27,794 bases of DNA from a crenarchaeote SCGC AAA261-N23 (GCA_000375685.1 AQVQ01000009.1:1-27794); one strand, 5' to 3'; shown: positions 16,070-24,647, counted from the stretch's first letter. Made by a program: numbers and translations. The notes: generated by a model not told the origin, from the sequence alone.

Positions 16070-17395
16070 ATGATTGAGGAACAAAATCCATGGTGGGTTT
16101 CCCCAGATTTAATCATAGAAAATGAATATTACAAGAGGTATCTTGAATCACCAATAAAATGGGATCCAAAAATTAAAGAAAATCTTTCTTTAGAACCTTA
16201 TTCGTTAAACTTCGTTTTTGGACCTAGACAGGTAGGAAAATCTACTTCATTAATCCTTTTGATAAAGAATCTTTTAGATGAAAAGGTAAATCCTAAATCT
16301 ATATTTTATTTTTCATGTGATAAATTAGCAGATTACCGAGAACTAGATGAGGTTATCTCTTCATATTTAAAATTGAAGAAAAGGGAAGGAATAAAGACAT
16401 CTTACATAATCCTTGACGAGGTAACTTTTCCTAAAGAATGGTATAGAGCAATAAAATTCAGGATAGATAAAGGAGATTTCAATGAAGATGTCCTAATACT
16501 TTCAGGTTCGTTATCTATGGAAGCTAAAAAGGAGGTTGAGACCTTTCCCGGAAGAAGAGGCAATGGCAAAACAATACTCATGTTGCCATTATCTTTTTCT
16601 AGATACGTAAAAATTTTCGGAATAGATATTCCACAGGGCGACTTGGATTTTGTCTTAAAAAACTACTTTAGCTACCAAGCCTATTTACCTAAGCTATCTG
16701 ACTTGTTGGAGAAATACCTAATAACTGGCGGTTTTCCCAATTCAATAAAGAGTTTTATATCTGAAGGAAAACTAAGCGACTCTGCAATTTTCGATTTCAT
16801 AAGCAGCATTGTAAGCGATATATATAAGCTGAAAAGAAGTGAAAGATTCTTTAAATTAACCGTTAAAGCAATTATCGAGCAAAGCTCTTCAGAAGTAAGT
16901 TTCCATAGTATATCTAAAGAATATGGTGCAGGAAGTGTTAAGACCGCGATAAGTTATGTAGATTTTCTAGAAAAGTTATTTATTCTTAAAATCGTTGAAG
17001 CAATAGATGTCAATAATCTTAAGATTTTACCAAGGAAATTAAAAAAATTTTATTTCATAGATCCCTTAATTTATCTAGCTTTCTCTAAATGGACAATGAG
17101 TAAAGTTCCTGATGAGAACAAACTAATAGAAGCTTTGGTTGTTTCACATTTGGCTAGAAATTATGGGATAAATTATGTTAAGAGAAATGGCGAAGTCGAT
17201 ATCGTAATAAGGCAGGGTGATGAACTGATAGGTTTTGAAGTTAAATTTGGTAAAGTCAAAAAAAAGTTAAGGGTATTAGGTAAGATGAAGAAAGCATTCG
17301 TTTTAAGTAGGGATGTCTTAGATGAAGGAATCATACCTGTTCCTTTGTTCTTGGCCATGCTAGATATACCTCAATTCTTTGAAATCGGGCTTTAA
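16070..17395 (+). CDS. AAA_14/DUF4143 ATPase
   Basis: 441 residues. It starts NPWWVSPDLIIENEYYKRYL. Walker A is GPRQVGKST (residues 51-59) and Walker B is YIILDEVTF (112-120). A VLILSGSLSM sensor and LPLSFSRYV follow. The second half is DUF4143, with a winged-helix-like middle (HSISKEYGAGSVKTAISYVD) and a nuclease-like end (NGEVDIVIRQGDELIGFEVK), in which GEVDIVI and FEVKFG match the D and ExK of a PD-(D/E)XK fold. Unlike the copy at 12245, the ExK pair is intact here. It is monocistronic, with a probable autoregulated promoter. The function of the family is unknown. Confidence 0.87.
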   Translation: MIEEQNPWWVSPDLIIENEYYKRYLESPIKWDPKIKENLSLEPYSLNFVFGPRQVGKSTSLILLIKNLLDEKVNPKSIFYFSCDKLADYRELDEVISSYLKLKKREGIKTSYIILDEVTFPKEWYRAIKFRIDKGDFNEDVLILSGSLSMEAKKEVETFPGRRGNGKTILMLPLSFSRYVKIFGIDIPQGDLDFVLKNYFSYQAYLPKLSDLLEKYLITGGFPNSIKSFISEGKLSDSAIFDFISSIVSDIYKLKRSERFFKLTVKAIIEQSSSEVSFHSISKEYGAGSVKTAISYVDFLEKLFILKIVEAIDVNNLKILPRKLKKFYFIDPLIYLAFSKWTMSKVPDENKLIEALVVSHLARNYGINYVKRNGEVDIVIRQGDELIGFEVKFGKVKKKLRVLGKMKKAFVLSRDVLDEGIIPVPLFLAMLDIPQFFEIGL

Positions 17396-17890
17396 AGAGT
17401 TATATTTAGGAAAGAATTGCACTTCGTAAGTGATGATGAAACAACAGTTTCAAAGTTGGTGAAGAGGCGGATACTAAATTTATGAAGAGTTTCCAAATAT
17501 TTATAAAGCCGTTTTCAAGCTATAGGAAGAAAAACTGAAAAAATTAAAGAAAACAGTTATTATCTTGCAGAGAATAAAATCAGAGGAGAAAATAAAGTAT
17601 TGGAGATTGAGAAAGAAAAGTTATCATTTAATGCTGGAGTGATTTGAGATTTATTAAGAACGAATTTAGGAAAGAAAATTGAAGGATTTTAGACACACAT
17701 TCAACTATCTTTTAATTCATAAGTTACATTTAGAACCGAATGTGCGATCTGAAGGAAACAATGTGTATTAACAATTGTCAAAAACCATGGATTTTCATAG
17801 TATATAAGTAGGTAGCATGAAAAAGATTAACCTTTAAGATCTTGTAGGCTTTGCTTTTTATGCGGAAAGGTTGCAGAAGATTGGAATGAA
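17396..17890 (+). other. Intergenic stretch with coding debris
   Basis: Helical, charged reading-frame scraps (EEKLKKLKKTVIILQRIKSE and KYWRLRKKSYHLMLE) occur at about 17525-17645 and are broken by stops. They could come from a coiled-coil protein like the one beginning at 27650, but similarity is weak. No intact gene is seen. Confidence 0.3.
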
Positions 17891-17893
17891 GAG

Positions 17894-17904
17894 AAAATAT
17901 AAAT
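17894..17904 (+). promoter_or_regulatory. TATA-like box of the two-gene membrane operon
   Basis: AAAATATAAAT lies 24-34 nt before the ATG at 17928, placing transcription start at or near the start codon. Confidence 0.5.
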
Positions 17905-17927
17905 ATGACATATGATACTAATTTCAT

Positions 17928-18605
17928 ATGAATTTAACTGCATTAGTATTAGGCATAATAATACTAATAGTTGGTATTATATTGGTTCCCGTTGGGTACT
18001 ATATAAATTATTCAGCTTTATATACAGGAATTTTACTAGTGATTCTAGGTGTAATTGTTTCAGGAGTCGGAGCTGCATTGAAATCAAAAACAGTTTCAAA
18101 AACGACGTTAGAAAGTGCTAAAAAGGAGGAAAGCGCAGAGGGGAAAATGACAACTTCAGCTATTTCCAGTATGATGGAGACTTTAGCATCTGCAGATGAA
18201 AACTTAAGAAGAACGATGATAAAAGAAAGATTGAAGTCTTTTGCTTCAATGGATGATGAGGAAAGAGCGGATGCGATGAAAATGATGATGAATGCATTAG
18301 AAAAGCTAAACGACGACCAACTTAAGAAAATAACATATACTAGATTAGAATCTTTAGCAGAAGATTTTGATGAAGAAGATAGAGATAAGTTAATTAATAC
18401 ACACATGAATTTACTGTTTAAGGTTAATCCTGATTATAGAAAGAGAGACATACAGGCCATGGTTTCTTCTATGATGATATGCCATTCAGAATGCAGAATG
18501 AAGAATATGACAACTATGAAAAAGGTTTTGGCTAAATTATCTAAGGAACAAAGAGAATCAATAATGCAATTGATACCTGAAGAAGCTAGAAAAATGCTGA
18601 TGTAA
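17928..18605 (+). CDS. Membrane protein with helical-repeat cytoplasmic domain
   Basis: 225 residues. Two hydrophobic segments at the N-terminus (about residues 3-25 and 30-52) are followed by a Lys/Glu/Ser linker. A soluble, Met-rich helical domain of about 150 residues then shows repeated units of the form SMMETLASADENLRRTMIKE, ERLKSFASMDDEERADAMKM and TRLESLAEDFDEEDRDKLIN. These look like short HEAT-like or hairpin repeats with a period of about 20-25 residues. It lies 5 nt before the next membrane gene, so they form an operon. The C-terminal tail of that second protein has the same style of repeats, which suggests the two associate. I do not recognise a named family. Confidence 0.75.
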   Translation: MNLTALVLGIIILIVGIILVPVGYYINYSALYTGILLVILGVIVSGVGAALKSKTVSKTTLESAKKEESAEGKMTTSAISSMMETLASADENLRRTMIKERLKSFASMDDEERADAMKMMMNALEKLNDDQLKKITYTRLESLAEDFDEEDRDKLINTHMNLLFKVNPDYRKRDIQAMVSSMMICHSECRMKNMTTMKKVLAKLSKEQRESIMQLIPEEARKMLM

Positions 18606-18610
18606 GTTAC

Positions 18611-19927
18611 ATGTATAAGTTCCGATTACCTATTTATCCTAGCTTCAAAAATAGAATCCTCCCAATACTGGTCGTTTACTGGTTGTTAGCAGCGATTTTT
18701 ACTTCTTTAGATTTTCCTATTAGTCTTGTTATAGCAGCATGGGCTACAGTTACTACGATCATGCTTTGGCCTGTTGAAACCTCTATTAAATATACTCAAT
18801 ACAGGTCTCCTTGGTTTATAATAGGAGTATTTTCTATGGTTGGAATACCTGCGTTTGGTTATTTGATTATAACTGCTTCTTCAGCATGGATTAAATATTT
18901 TTCTATAATCGGCTTAGCAATAGATATAGGAATTTGGGGAATACCTTTATGTTTAAAATCTGCTTTTGGAAGACCTGTTAGGATGCTATTTAGGCCTGAT
19001 CTTATTTTTGGGGATGGTAGAATATTAGCAGGAGGCATCGTAGCTATTGGGCTAGGAATGAAGTTTATATTTACTAATGCACCACCTGGAGACATACCAA
19101 AAGGCAACTGGTATGCTCTATTTTTTGTAATTCTGCTAGGACTGCTACAAATAATACCTTTTAGGGGTATGTGGAAAATGAGAAACAGGATCACACGAAT
19201 ATTAGTAGGAAAATGGTCTTCTTTTTGGGCCACTGCTTTAAAAGAGTTTTACTTAATCGTTGCTATTACATTTTTACTTTTCAGCTTCCACAACTTTTTT
19301 GGTGGAGCAATTCCTTTTACAAGAAATGTGTTGGCAGGAAGTATTGAAGGGGAACTAATAATGGTTATATCATCTTTATATTTGATTATTTTAAGAAGTT
19401 ATTACAAAATAAAAATAGGCGATCCATTCTTTTTTGAAACATTCAAACAAACTTTAATTAAAAATTCTATATTAGTTTCAGGTCTAATTCCTTTCTTTTA
19501 TGGATACTTAAATGTTATGGTTGACAGTTTTCCTCGCGTACCTAATGCAGGAGACTTTTCTTACTTAACTTATATAGGTTTAGCTTTAATGTCATGGGGT
19601 ATAGTATTGCTTATTCCTATAAGATCATGGGCTCAAAGAAATCAAAGAGAAGCAATGATGGATCAGATGGTAAAAATTATATTGCCAATATTAAATAAAG
19701 AAGACAGGGTTGCATTATTTTCTAAAGCATTGAATAAAGCATCATCATTGAATGATGATATAAGATACAAAATAATGAAGATCTTGTTTTCCAAAGTTAC
19801 TGAGCTTGATAAAGATAAAAGAAAAGAAATAATGAATGATATGATGGAAAGCTTAACGAAAATTGAAGATTCTAAGAAGAAAAAGATTATGTCAACGATG
19901 GATAAGATACTTGGATTTAGATTATAA
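18611..19927 (+). CDS. Polytopic membrane protein with matching helical tail
   Basis: 438 residues with about nine or ten hydrophobic segments through residue ~345, including VVYWLLAAIFTSL, WFIIGVFSMVGIPAFGYLII, WYALFFVILLGLLQII and YIGLALMSWGIVLLIPI. The last ~85 residues are cytoplasmic and helical (MMDQMVKIILPILNKEDRVA, then IMKILFSKVTELDKDKRKEI, then MMESLTKIEDSKKKKIMS). They repeat an L-x-KL-D/E-x-D/K-x-R-K-x-IM theme seen in the upstream protein. No transporter, oxidoreductase or protease motif is obvious. It is the second gene of an intact two-gene operon. Possible roles are a transporter or respiratory-type membrane subunit, but this is guesswork. Confidence 0.75.
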   Translation: MYKFRLPIYPSFKNRILPILVVYWLLAAIFTSLDFPISLVIAAWATVTTIMLWPVETSIKYTQYRSPWFIIGVFSMVGIPAFGYLIITASSAWIKYFSIIGLAIDIGIWGIPLCLKSAFGRPVRMLFRPDLIFGDGRILAGGIVAIGLGMKFIFTNAPPGDIPKGNWYALFFVILLGLLQIIPFRGMWKMRNRITRILVGKWSSFWATALKEFYLIVAITFLLFSFHNFFGGAIPFTRNVLAGSIEGELIMVISSLYLIILRSYYKIKIGDPFFFETFKQTLIKNSILVSGLIPFFYGYLNVMVDSFPRVPNAGDFSYLTYIGLALMSWGIVLLIPIRSWAQRNQREAMMDQMVKIILPILNKEDRVALFSKALNKASSLNDDIRYKIMKILFSKVTELDKDKRKEIMNDMMESLTKIEDSKKKKIMSTMDKILGFRL

Positions 19928-20237
19928 TTTTTTTAGCAGATATTTACAAAATTAAAGTTTAATCATTTTATAAAGACAAATTGTAAAGTAAAATTCGTGA
20001 AAGAAAATAGTTAAACTCATAGTACAAACAGAGATAAATATAATTCTATATACATTGAATATTTTATATATTTATGCATACTATAGCATTAACAAATTTT
20101 CATCATTTTTACTTTTTAGTGTTTATATCATAAAATTATTTTTTATATGATAATAATTGTATTATGAAATCATTTGAGTTAAATGTTACCGTTATTTTGT
20201 TTGAAGGTTTGTGGATTTATTGAACGCTTTAACCTAG
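19928..20237. other. AT-rich spacer between convergent genes
   Basis: The stretch begins with a T-run (ATTTTTTTAG) directly after the membrane operon, which may serve as an archaeal terminator. The rest is low-complexity A/T sequence between convergent genes. No gene or repeat is seen. Confidence 0.4.
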
Positions 20238-21662
20238 TTAAGCTTCAGCTATATTATAAAGTATTGCCGCATAGGACTTCTCCAATGTTCTTAAACCGCT
20301 TGTAGGCCCGCCTTCACCTACCACTAGGTATTCATTTGGACTATGTGCTAGGCCGCCATGACCCAGACCACCTTCAATGAATGGCAGATTAAGTGGTGGA
20401 TCATGAAACATTGAAAAAGGTGCGCTTCCAGCTATCGTGGGCCATATTTCAGGCTTTTTATTCATTTCTTCGATTGCCTTTATCAATGCTTTAACATATT
20501 TGTTTTTATAACTCATTCTTGCAGGGTTGTATCCTACTTCGAGCATCCTAATTTCTACTTCTTTAAATCCATGCTTATCCAAATGTCTCCTTATAATTGG
20601 CAACACATCTTCCTTATTCATATTAGGAACAAGTCTTACATCCATTTTAGCAGTTATCTTATGCGGTAAAAGTGTTTTAGTTCCTTCCTGAATGTATCCA
20701 CCCCAAATTCCATCTATATTTAAGGTTGGAGAGAATAGATACAATCTAAGCGCATCGATACCATGCTTATCATCGATGAACTGCTTAACTTGAAGCTGCT
20801 CTTTAATTGATTCTTCATCAAAGGTTTTCGATAGTTCCTTAAGCAAATACTCATCTTCTTCATTTGGAACCGCTACCTTATCATAGAAACCATCGATCAA
20901 TACCTTGTTTCCATCATTCGTTGTCATCGTAGATAAAGCATGAATGAAGCGCCAAACTGGGCTATCTATCCATGCTTTGTTGCTTCCGTGGATACCAAAC
21001 TTTGTGGGCCCTTTACCCCATTTTTCTCCTGACAATTCCAATTCAAAATAGACAATCCCCTTTACTCCTAGATGTATTATAGGCTTCCCTCTCCTGTTTT
21101 CTGAAGCTGTAGGAAAGAATAAAACATCTACTTTCTTAAGTTCAGATTGGTATTTTTCGATGAACTCAGGCAAGTGTCTGCTACCCAATTCTTCTTCTCC
21201 TTCAGTTGCGAATATCAAGTTGACTGGCAATTCTCCAGCTATTACCTTTATTGATTCGACAGCATTGAGAAAAGCTGCCAATGGACCCTTTGTGTTTACA
21301 GCTCCTCTCGCAACAAGAGTAGAGCCAAAAGGAGGCATATCGATTACTTTTCCTTCAAAGGGATTTACTATCCAGCCTTCTTCATCTGCAGGCATTGTAT
21401 CATACATCATGTAAACGAGAACAGTCTTTTCAGCATTCGCATTATATCTTGCAAAAACTACAGGATTACCTTTTGTTTCAACAAGCTTAACTTCAGAGCA
21501 TCCTATTTCTGAAAACATTTCCTTAACAAGCTCTGCGCAATCTCTCACTCCAATGTTTAAAGGACTAACAGAAGGTTGTCTTATTAATCTTTGAACGCGC
21601 TTTAAATGTTCTTCGTATTTCGCATCTATTTCTTTAAATATCTTCTCTAAAATTTCTTTCAT
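20238..21662 (-). CDS. M20 family metallohydrolase with substituted metal ligands
   Basis: 474 residues with the M20 (dipeptidase/ArgE/DapE) layout: RLIRQPSVSP, the first metal strand VLVYMMYDTMPADE (residues 81-94), PFE...VARGAVNTKGPLAAF (about 101-131), the catalytic ATEGEEELGS (152-161), a dimerisation region, and GHGGLAHSPNEY near the C-terminus. In classical M20 enzymes the first motif is GHxD and the second GRGxxDxKG. Here the His is Met86 and the Asp is Asn123, while the EE pair and final His are kept. I recall a subgroup of archaeal M20 proteins with this YMMYDT form, so it is probably a stable variant rather than damage. Substrate is unknown. It stands alone. Confidence 0.8.
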   Translation of the reverse strand: MKEILEKIFKEIDAKYEEHLKRVQRLIRQPSVSPLNIGVRDCAELVKEMFSEIGCSEVKLVETKGNPVVFARYNANAEKTVLVYMMYDTMPADEEGWIVNPFEGKVIDMPPFGSTLVARGAVNTKGPLAAFLNAVESIKVIAGELPVNLIFATEGEEELGSRHLPEFIEKYQSELKKVDVLFFPTASENRRGKPIIHLGVKGIVYFELELSGEKWGKGPTKFGIHGSNKAWIDSPVWRFIHALSTMTTNDGNKVLIDGFYDKVAVPNEEDEYLLKELSKTFDEESIKEQLQVKQFIDDKHGIDALRLYLFSPTLNIDGIWGGYIQEGTKTLLPHKITAKMDVRLVPNMNKEDVLPIIRRHLDKHGFKEVEIRMLEVGYNPARMSYKNKYVKALIKAIEEMNKKPEIWPTIAGSAPFSMFHDPPLNLPFIEGGLGHGGLAHSPNEYLVVGEGGPTSGLRTLEKSYAAILYNIAEA

Positions 21663-21817
21663 AAAAATTCAATATTTTTCTAATTAAAATTGTTAAGCTA
21701 TTTTAGAATTTAATTGTTGTTGCAATATCACAATCTAATGATATAGCAGAGAATCTTATTGGCAAAATATAGGCGTTGCAATACTTGAGAAATTATATAT
21801 AACGTTAGCACTTCATA

Positions 21818-21960
21818 CTGACTTCCTCCACTCCTTGAAAAAGTAAGGGTTCTCTTTCCAAAGCGTTTCATCGTTCCCCTCAATTGATTCTTAGCTACAT
21901 CTCGCATTTGATGGGCAGTAAGAAGCTAAGAGAACCACTCCCATTTATATAAATCAGGGG
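21818..21960 (-). mobile_element. TnpB-element right-end remnant
   Basis: On the minus strand, AATGGGAGTGGTTCTCTTAG leads through TTACTGCCCATCAAATGCGA and GAATCAATTGAGGGGAAC to GGAGTGGAGGAAGTCAG ending at 21818. This matches the TnpB C-terminal DNA and terminus at 2289-2390 with one internal deletion and stops in frame. Sequence after the GTCAG is unrelated, so 21818 marks the old element end. Nothing of the N-terminal nuclease remains. Confidence 0.65.
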
Positions 21961-22027
21961 AAAAGCTTAATCTTGAACAGAAATTCTGTGAAGTATACAT
22001 TCCAGGACATAACCAAGATTATTCCCC

Positions 22028-22185
22028 ACTAATAACTTCAATTCCCGTATTTATCAGAATCTCTTCTTTATGTTTTATAAATTCTTTGTTAAATGTTACA
22101 AAAAATCTTTAAACGAATTTTTATGATTAGTTTAAAGCTGTTGTAATAATGCATTTGTTTTGTTCTTGATAGTTAATTAAAATGG
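22028..22185 (-). pseudogene. C-terminal fragment of a PIN toxin
   Basis: The minus strand reads NKCIITTALN, stops, then VTFNKEFIKHKEEILINTGI plus EVISGE to a stop near 22028. FVTFNKEFIKHKEEI...TGIEVIS is a typical PIN-domain end (last acidic loop and final strand). The N-terminal two thirds are absent. It lies directly downstream of the intact vapBC pair on the same strand and belonged to a different toxin. Confidence 0.55.
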
Positions 22186-22188
22186 ACA

Positions 22189-22566
22189 TTATTTAATATA
22201 TAAAATTTTAAAGTCTATAAATTCTTCTTTTATTTTTAAAAAATCAGTATCTTTGGAGACCAATGTTAATTCCCTATTTAGAGCTTGCGAAGATATTAGA
22301 ATATCTACTATTCCTATTAACTTCCCCTTTTCCTTAAGCTTTTTATAGATTTTAGATGCAAGGATGGAATCCTTTTTAGTAAAAGGCACTATTTTAAAAG
22401 AAGAGAGAAAATCTAGAATTTCATCCTCTTTTACTCTTCCTAGTAGTACTTCAAATACTGATAAACTGCTTGCGTAAAAATCCTCGGCTTTTTCAAGTAA
22501 CTCTCTTACGTATATATTACCTTTTAGATATTCAATAATTGCTGAGCTTTCTAACAATACTTTCAT
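22189..22566 (-). CDS. vapC: VapC PIN-domain toxin
   Basis: 125 residues, full PIN length. Acidic positions: MKVLLESSAIIEYLKG (the usual Asp is Glu6), SVFEVLLG (Glu about 39), GIVDILISSQAL (Asp about 88) and LVSKDTDFLKI (Asp about 105). PIN toxins cleave RNA using Mg or Mn held by these residues. The D-to-E change at the first position is unusual and may lower activity. It is the second gene of a vapBC operon, and its start lies inside the antitoxin end (35-nt overlap), which indicates translational coupling. Confidence 0.85.
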   Translation of the reverse strand: MKVLLESSAIIEYLKGNIYVRELLEKAEDFYASSLSVFEVLLGRVKEDEILDFLSSFKIVPFTKKDSILASKIYKKLKEKGKLIGIVDILISSQALNRELTLVSKDTDFLKIKEEFIDFKILYIK

Positions 22567-22771
22567 TTAAATCTTTCCTCATTTCGTAAATTTCCTTTTT
22601 TAATTCTTCTGTTTCTTCTTCTTTAAGTATTCCGAAGTATTTTTCGATCTTTTTCCTTCGTAGGCTTATAGATTCTTCTATTAACTCTTCTATGATATCG
22701 CTAAAACTCTTGTCACCCTTAATTCTGGCTAACTTATTGTAAACATCATCTCTTATCATTATAGTTTTCAT
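22532..22771 (-). CDS. vapB: VapB antitoxin (DUF217/RHH-like)
   Basis: A 79-residue protein beginning MKTIMIRDDVYNKLARIKGD and continuing SFSDIIEELIEE, the form of archaeal VapB antitoxins of the DUF217 type. The N-terminal part dimerises to bind DNA. The Lys/Glu-rich C-terminal helix (KEEETEELKKEIYEMRKDLN) wraps the toxin. It overlaps vapC by 35 nt. A 15-nt near-palindrome covers its ATG, as expected for an autorepressed operon. Confidence 0.85.
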   Translation of the reverse strand: MKTIMIRDDVYNKLARIKGDKSFSDIIEELIEESISLRRKKIEKYFGILKEEETEELKKEIYEMRKDLNESIVRKLSNY

Positions 22772-22785
22772 ATATACTGTATATA
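22771..22785. promoter_or_regulatory. Inverted repeat at the vapB start
   Basis: TATATAC-T-GTATATA is a perfect inverted repeat with one central base. It shares its first base with the vapB ATG (22769-22771, minus strand), and AT-rich TATA-like sequence continues to 22793. It probably serves as the VapBC operator. Confidence 0.55.
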
Positions 22786-22799
22786 TACTATAGGAATAT

Positions 22800-23200
22800 A
22801 AACCTAATCTATTTTGAAAATTTTCTTTATTAGGTTGGAGCTCTTAATCAAGAAAAACTTTCCATTGAACTTAAGCTTTATTAAGGTTATTAACAAATGG
22901 CTCACTATAAGGTTAATTGTTTATTTATTCGCAAAAATTAAGTAATCTTTTCATAAATATCAAAAAAGATATATTCATTTTTTTGTTTAAGCTCTTCTTG
23001 AAGAAGTTACAGCTTTTGTATTCGGTACTTAATTAACATAGTAAACGATGATTGTTCCTATCTAGAGCGTCACTTCTATTCGAAATATTGAGAGTAGAAA
23101 AATCTAAAGAAAGAGTTCAAGGCACTAAATAACTTTTCTTGAAAAATAAATTTGAAAATTAATTTGTACAATTTGAAGCTTTTATGTATTACGATTCTTA
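22800..23200. other. Intergenic stretch between divergent antitoxin genes
   Basis: AT-rich DNA. I see no intact ORF above about 60 codons with protein-like composition, no repeat and no RNA gene. A minus-strand 67-codon frame at 23076-23279 is antisense to the antitoxin start and is not called. Confidence 0.45.
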
Positions 23201-23208
23201 TATTATAT

Positions 23209-23442
23209 ATGAGTGTTACAATATCTGTAAGAATTCCCAAGGATCTCAAAGAAGAAATTAAGAAACATGGAATCAACATAAACTATGTCGTAAGGAAAGC
23301 TTTAGAAGAAGAATTAAGGAAGAAGAAACTAGAAGAAACTAAAGAAGCTGCAAAGCGTTTAGGAGAGTTTTTCTCTAAGATTCATGAGAAAGAGATTGTT
23401 GAATGGATAAAGACTTCGAGGAGAGAGATAAAAAATCTTTAA
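23209..23442 (+). CDS. vapB: RHH-type VapB antitoxin, no toxin beside it
   Basis: 77 residues from ATG 23209 (MSVTISVRIPKDLKEEIKKH). A longer frame from 23152 adds 19 hydrophobic residues that cross the likely promoter and is not favoured. The sequence has the beta strand TISVRIP and helices of a ribbon-helix-helix DNA-binding domain, followed by a long charged helix ending EIVEWIKTSRREIKNL. This is the VapB4-like antitoxin form. The expected vapC directly downstream is missing: after the TAA only a 4-codon ATG frame follows. It is therefore an orphan antitoxin. A broken VapC on the opposite strand lies at 23487-23630. Confidence 0.75.
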   Translation: MSVTISVRIPKDLKEEIKKHGININYVVRKALEEELRKKKLEETKEAAKRLGEFFSKIHEKEIVEWIKTSRREIKNL

Positions 23443-23486
23443 GATGCAAATTCGATAGAAATTAAATCTTTTATCCCCTGTATAGT

Positions 23487-23630
23487 TTATATCGGTTCAT
23501 CGTCTTCTTTAAAAGTGTATTCTTTCCAAACAAAGTTACCTAACTAATAAAGTGTAAGTTCTATTGTAGATGCTTCTTCTAGGAATTTAACGACCCTATC
23601 TTTTATTTTTCTAAGCATTTCCCAGCTTTC
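23487..23630 (-). pseudogene. VapC-like PIN toxin fragment
   Basis: The minus strand reads LRKIKDRVVKFLEEASTIEL plus TLY, a stop, then LGNFVWKEYTFKEDDEPI to TAA 23487-23489. STIELTLYxLGNFVWKEY resembles the second PIN motif region (…DLTLYEIGNALWKE…). The catalytic N-terminus is not evident and the C-terminus is gone. It is opposite in direction to the nearby antitoxin. Confidence 0.45.
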
Positions 23631-23639
23631 TCATCGAGA

Positions 23640-24188
23640 TTCTTCTGATGTTATTGAAATATCTCTATAAGTAACCAAAATTTATTCTAAAGCCAATACA
23701 GTTTTAAGCAGAAGAATTTGTGGGCTTATAAAAGATCCTCATAGGAAAATAGACATTCAAATAGATAAGTAACACTCCTATTACTTAGTAACGCCCCTGA
23801 TACATGCACATTACTCGCAGCTTTCCAGCGAAAATTTCTTTTCCAATTAAGTACATATGCAGTTTATATGTTTAAGGTTTTAAGAGATGAAATATAAGTA
23901 GAGATAAGTCCTTCAATCCTTTGATGCAAGGTCCTTTAAACAATAAAGCCTCCTTATTATAATGTTCATTTATGAATTGTTTTATTATTACTGATGTATA
24001 TTTTACTGCCTGTTCTTATAAGGTCATTATTCTATACTTTCTTATTATTTTTCCTTAAAAAGAATTCGTTATTTTTTGAAGAAGTATACTAAATCATTTT
24101 ATAATTCATTCTTTTCACGTTTTTTTATCACTTCGTACCAATTTATAGTTTAATATCTCAATTTTTTCTTCAAATTTCACTCTGTTTA
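23640..24188. other. Intergenic stretch, nothing supported
   Basis: AT-rich sequence without a protein-like frame. A CTTCAATCCTTTGATGCAAGG motif near 23912 is single copy. A slightly richer patch at 23790-23830 (ACGCCCCTGATACATGCACA) has no recognised RNA fold. Confidence 0.4.
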
Positions 24189-24230
24189 TTGATCAGACTT
24201 ATTAATAAAAAATTTTATTTATTAACCAAC

Positions 24231-24647
24231 ATGCAATCTAAAACAGTTTTATTTGCTTGTGTTGAGAATTCCTTTAGGAGTCAGATTGCTGAAGCATACT
24301 TCAATAAATATGCTCCTAGTGGTTGGAAAGCTGTAAGTGCAGGCATAAAACCAGCAGACAGGGTAAATCAGAACGCTGTTATGCTCATGCTTGAAGATGG
24401 CATAGATATAAGTCATAAGCGTCCTCAAATTATGACCAGAGAACTTCAAGAGAAAGCCGATATAGCAATAATTGTCTGTAGCGGTAATGAATGTCCAGTA
24501 GTATACGCAAAGCATGTTGAAGAATGGAATATTCCGGATCCAGCTAAAATGTCCTTAGAAGAAGCGAGAAATGTAAGAGATGAAATAAAGCATAGGGTTT
24601 TAGAACTTATAGAAAGAATTAATAGAGGTCAATTTAATCATATATAA
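24231..24647 (+). CDS. ArsC / low-molecular-weight phosphatase-like protein
   Basis: 138 residues from ATG 24231. An in-frame ATG at 24189 would add 14 residues running through the TATA-like TTTTATTTATT, so the later start is preferred. The P-loop CVENSFRS (C10-x5-R16) begins the protein, as in low-molecular-weight tyrosine phosphatases and thioredoxin-coupled arsenate reductases. Next come AEAYFNKYAP, AVSAGIKPA, the redox-type IIVCSGNECPVV (two Cys four residues apart) and the general-acid loop NIPDPAKM. The extra Cys pair favours arsenate reductase over a pure phosphatase. Position 15, often Cys in ArsC, is Phe. No ars genes are adjacent. Confidence 0.8.
   Translation: MQSKTVLFACVENSFRSQIAEAYFNKYAPSGWKAVSAGIKPADRVNQNAVMLMLEDGIDISHKRPQIMTRELQEKADIAIIVCSGNECPVVYAKHVEEWNIPDPAKMSLEEARNVRDEIKHRVLELIERINRGQFNHI

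Noticed and set aside
17428..17440. GTGATGATGA resembling a C box of a C/D guide RNA
   Set aside because: No CTGA D box at suitable distance and no second box pair.
18008..18406. 132-codon minus-strand ORF
   Set aside because: Antisense shadow of the membrane-operon gene at 17928. The Ser/Ile-rich translation is typical of a mirror frame.
18859..19233. 124-codon minus-strand ORF
   Set aside because: Antisense shadow of the polytopic membrane gene.
23152..23208. N-terminal extension of the orphan antitoxin
   Set aside because: The extra 19 residues run through likely promoter sequence and are not part of the RHH fold. ATG 23209 is better.
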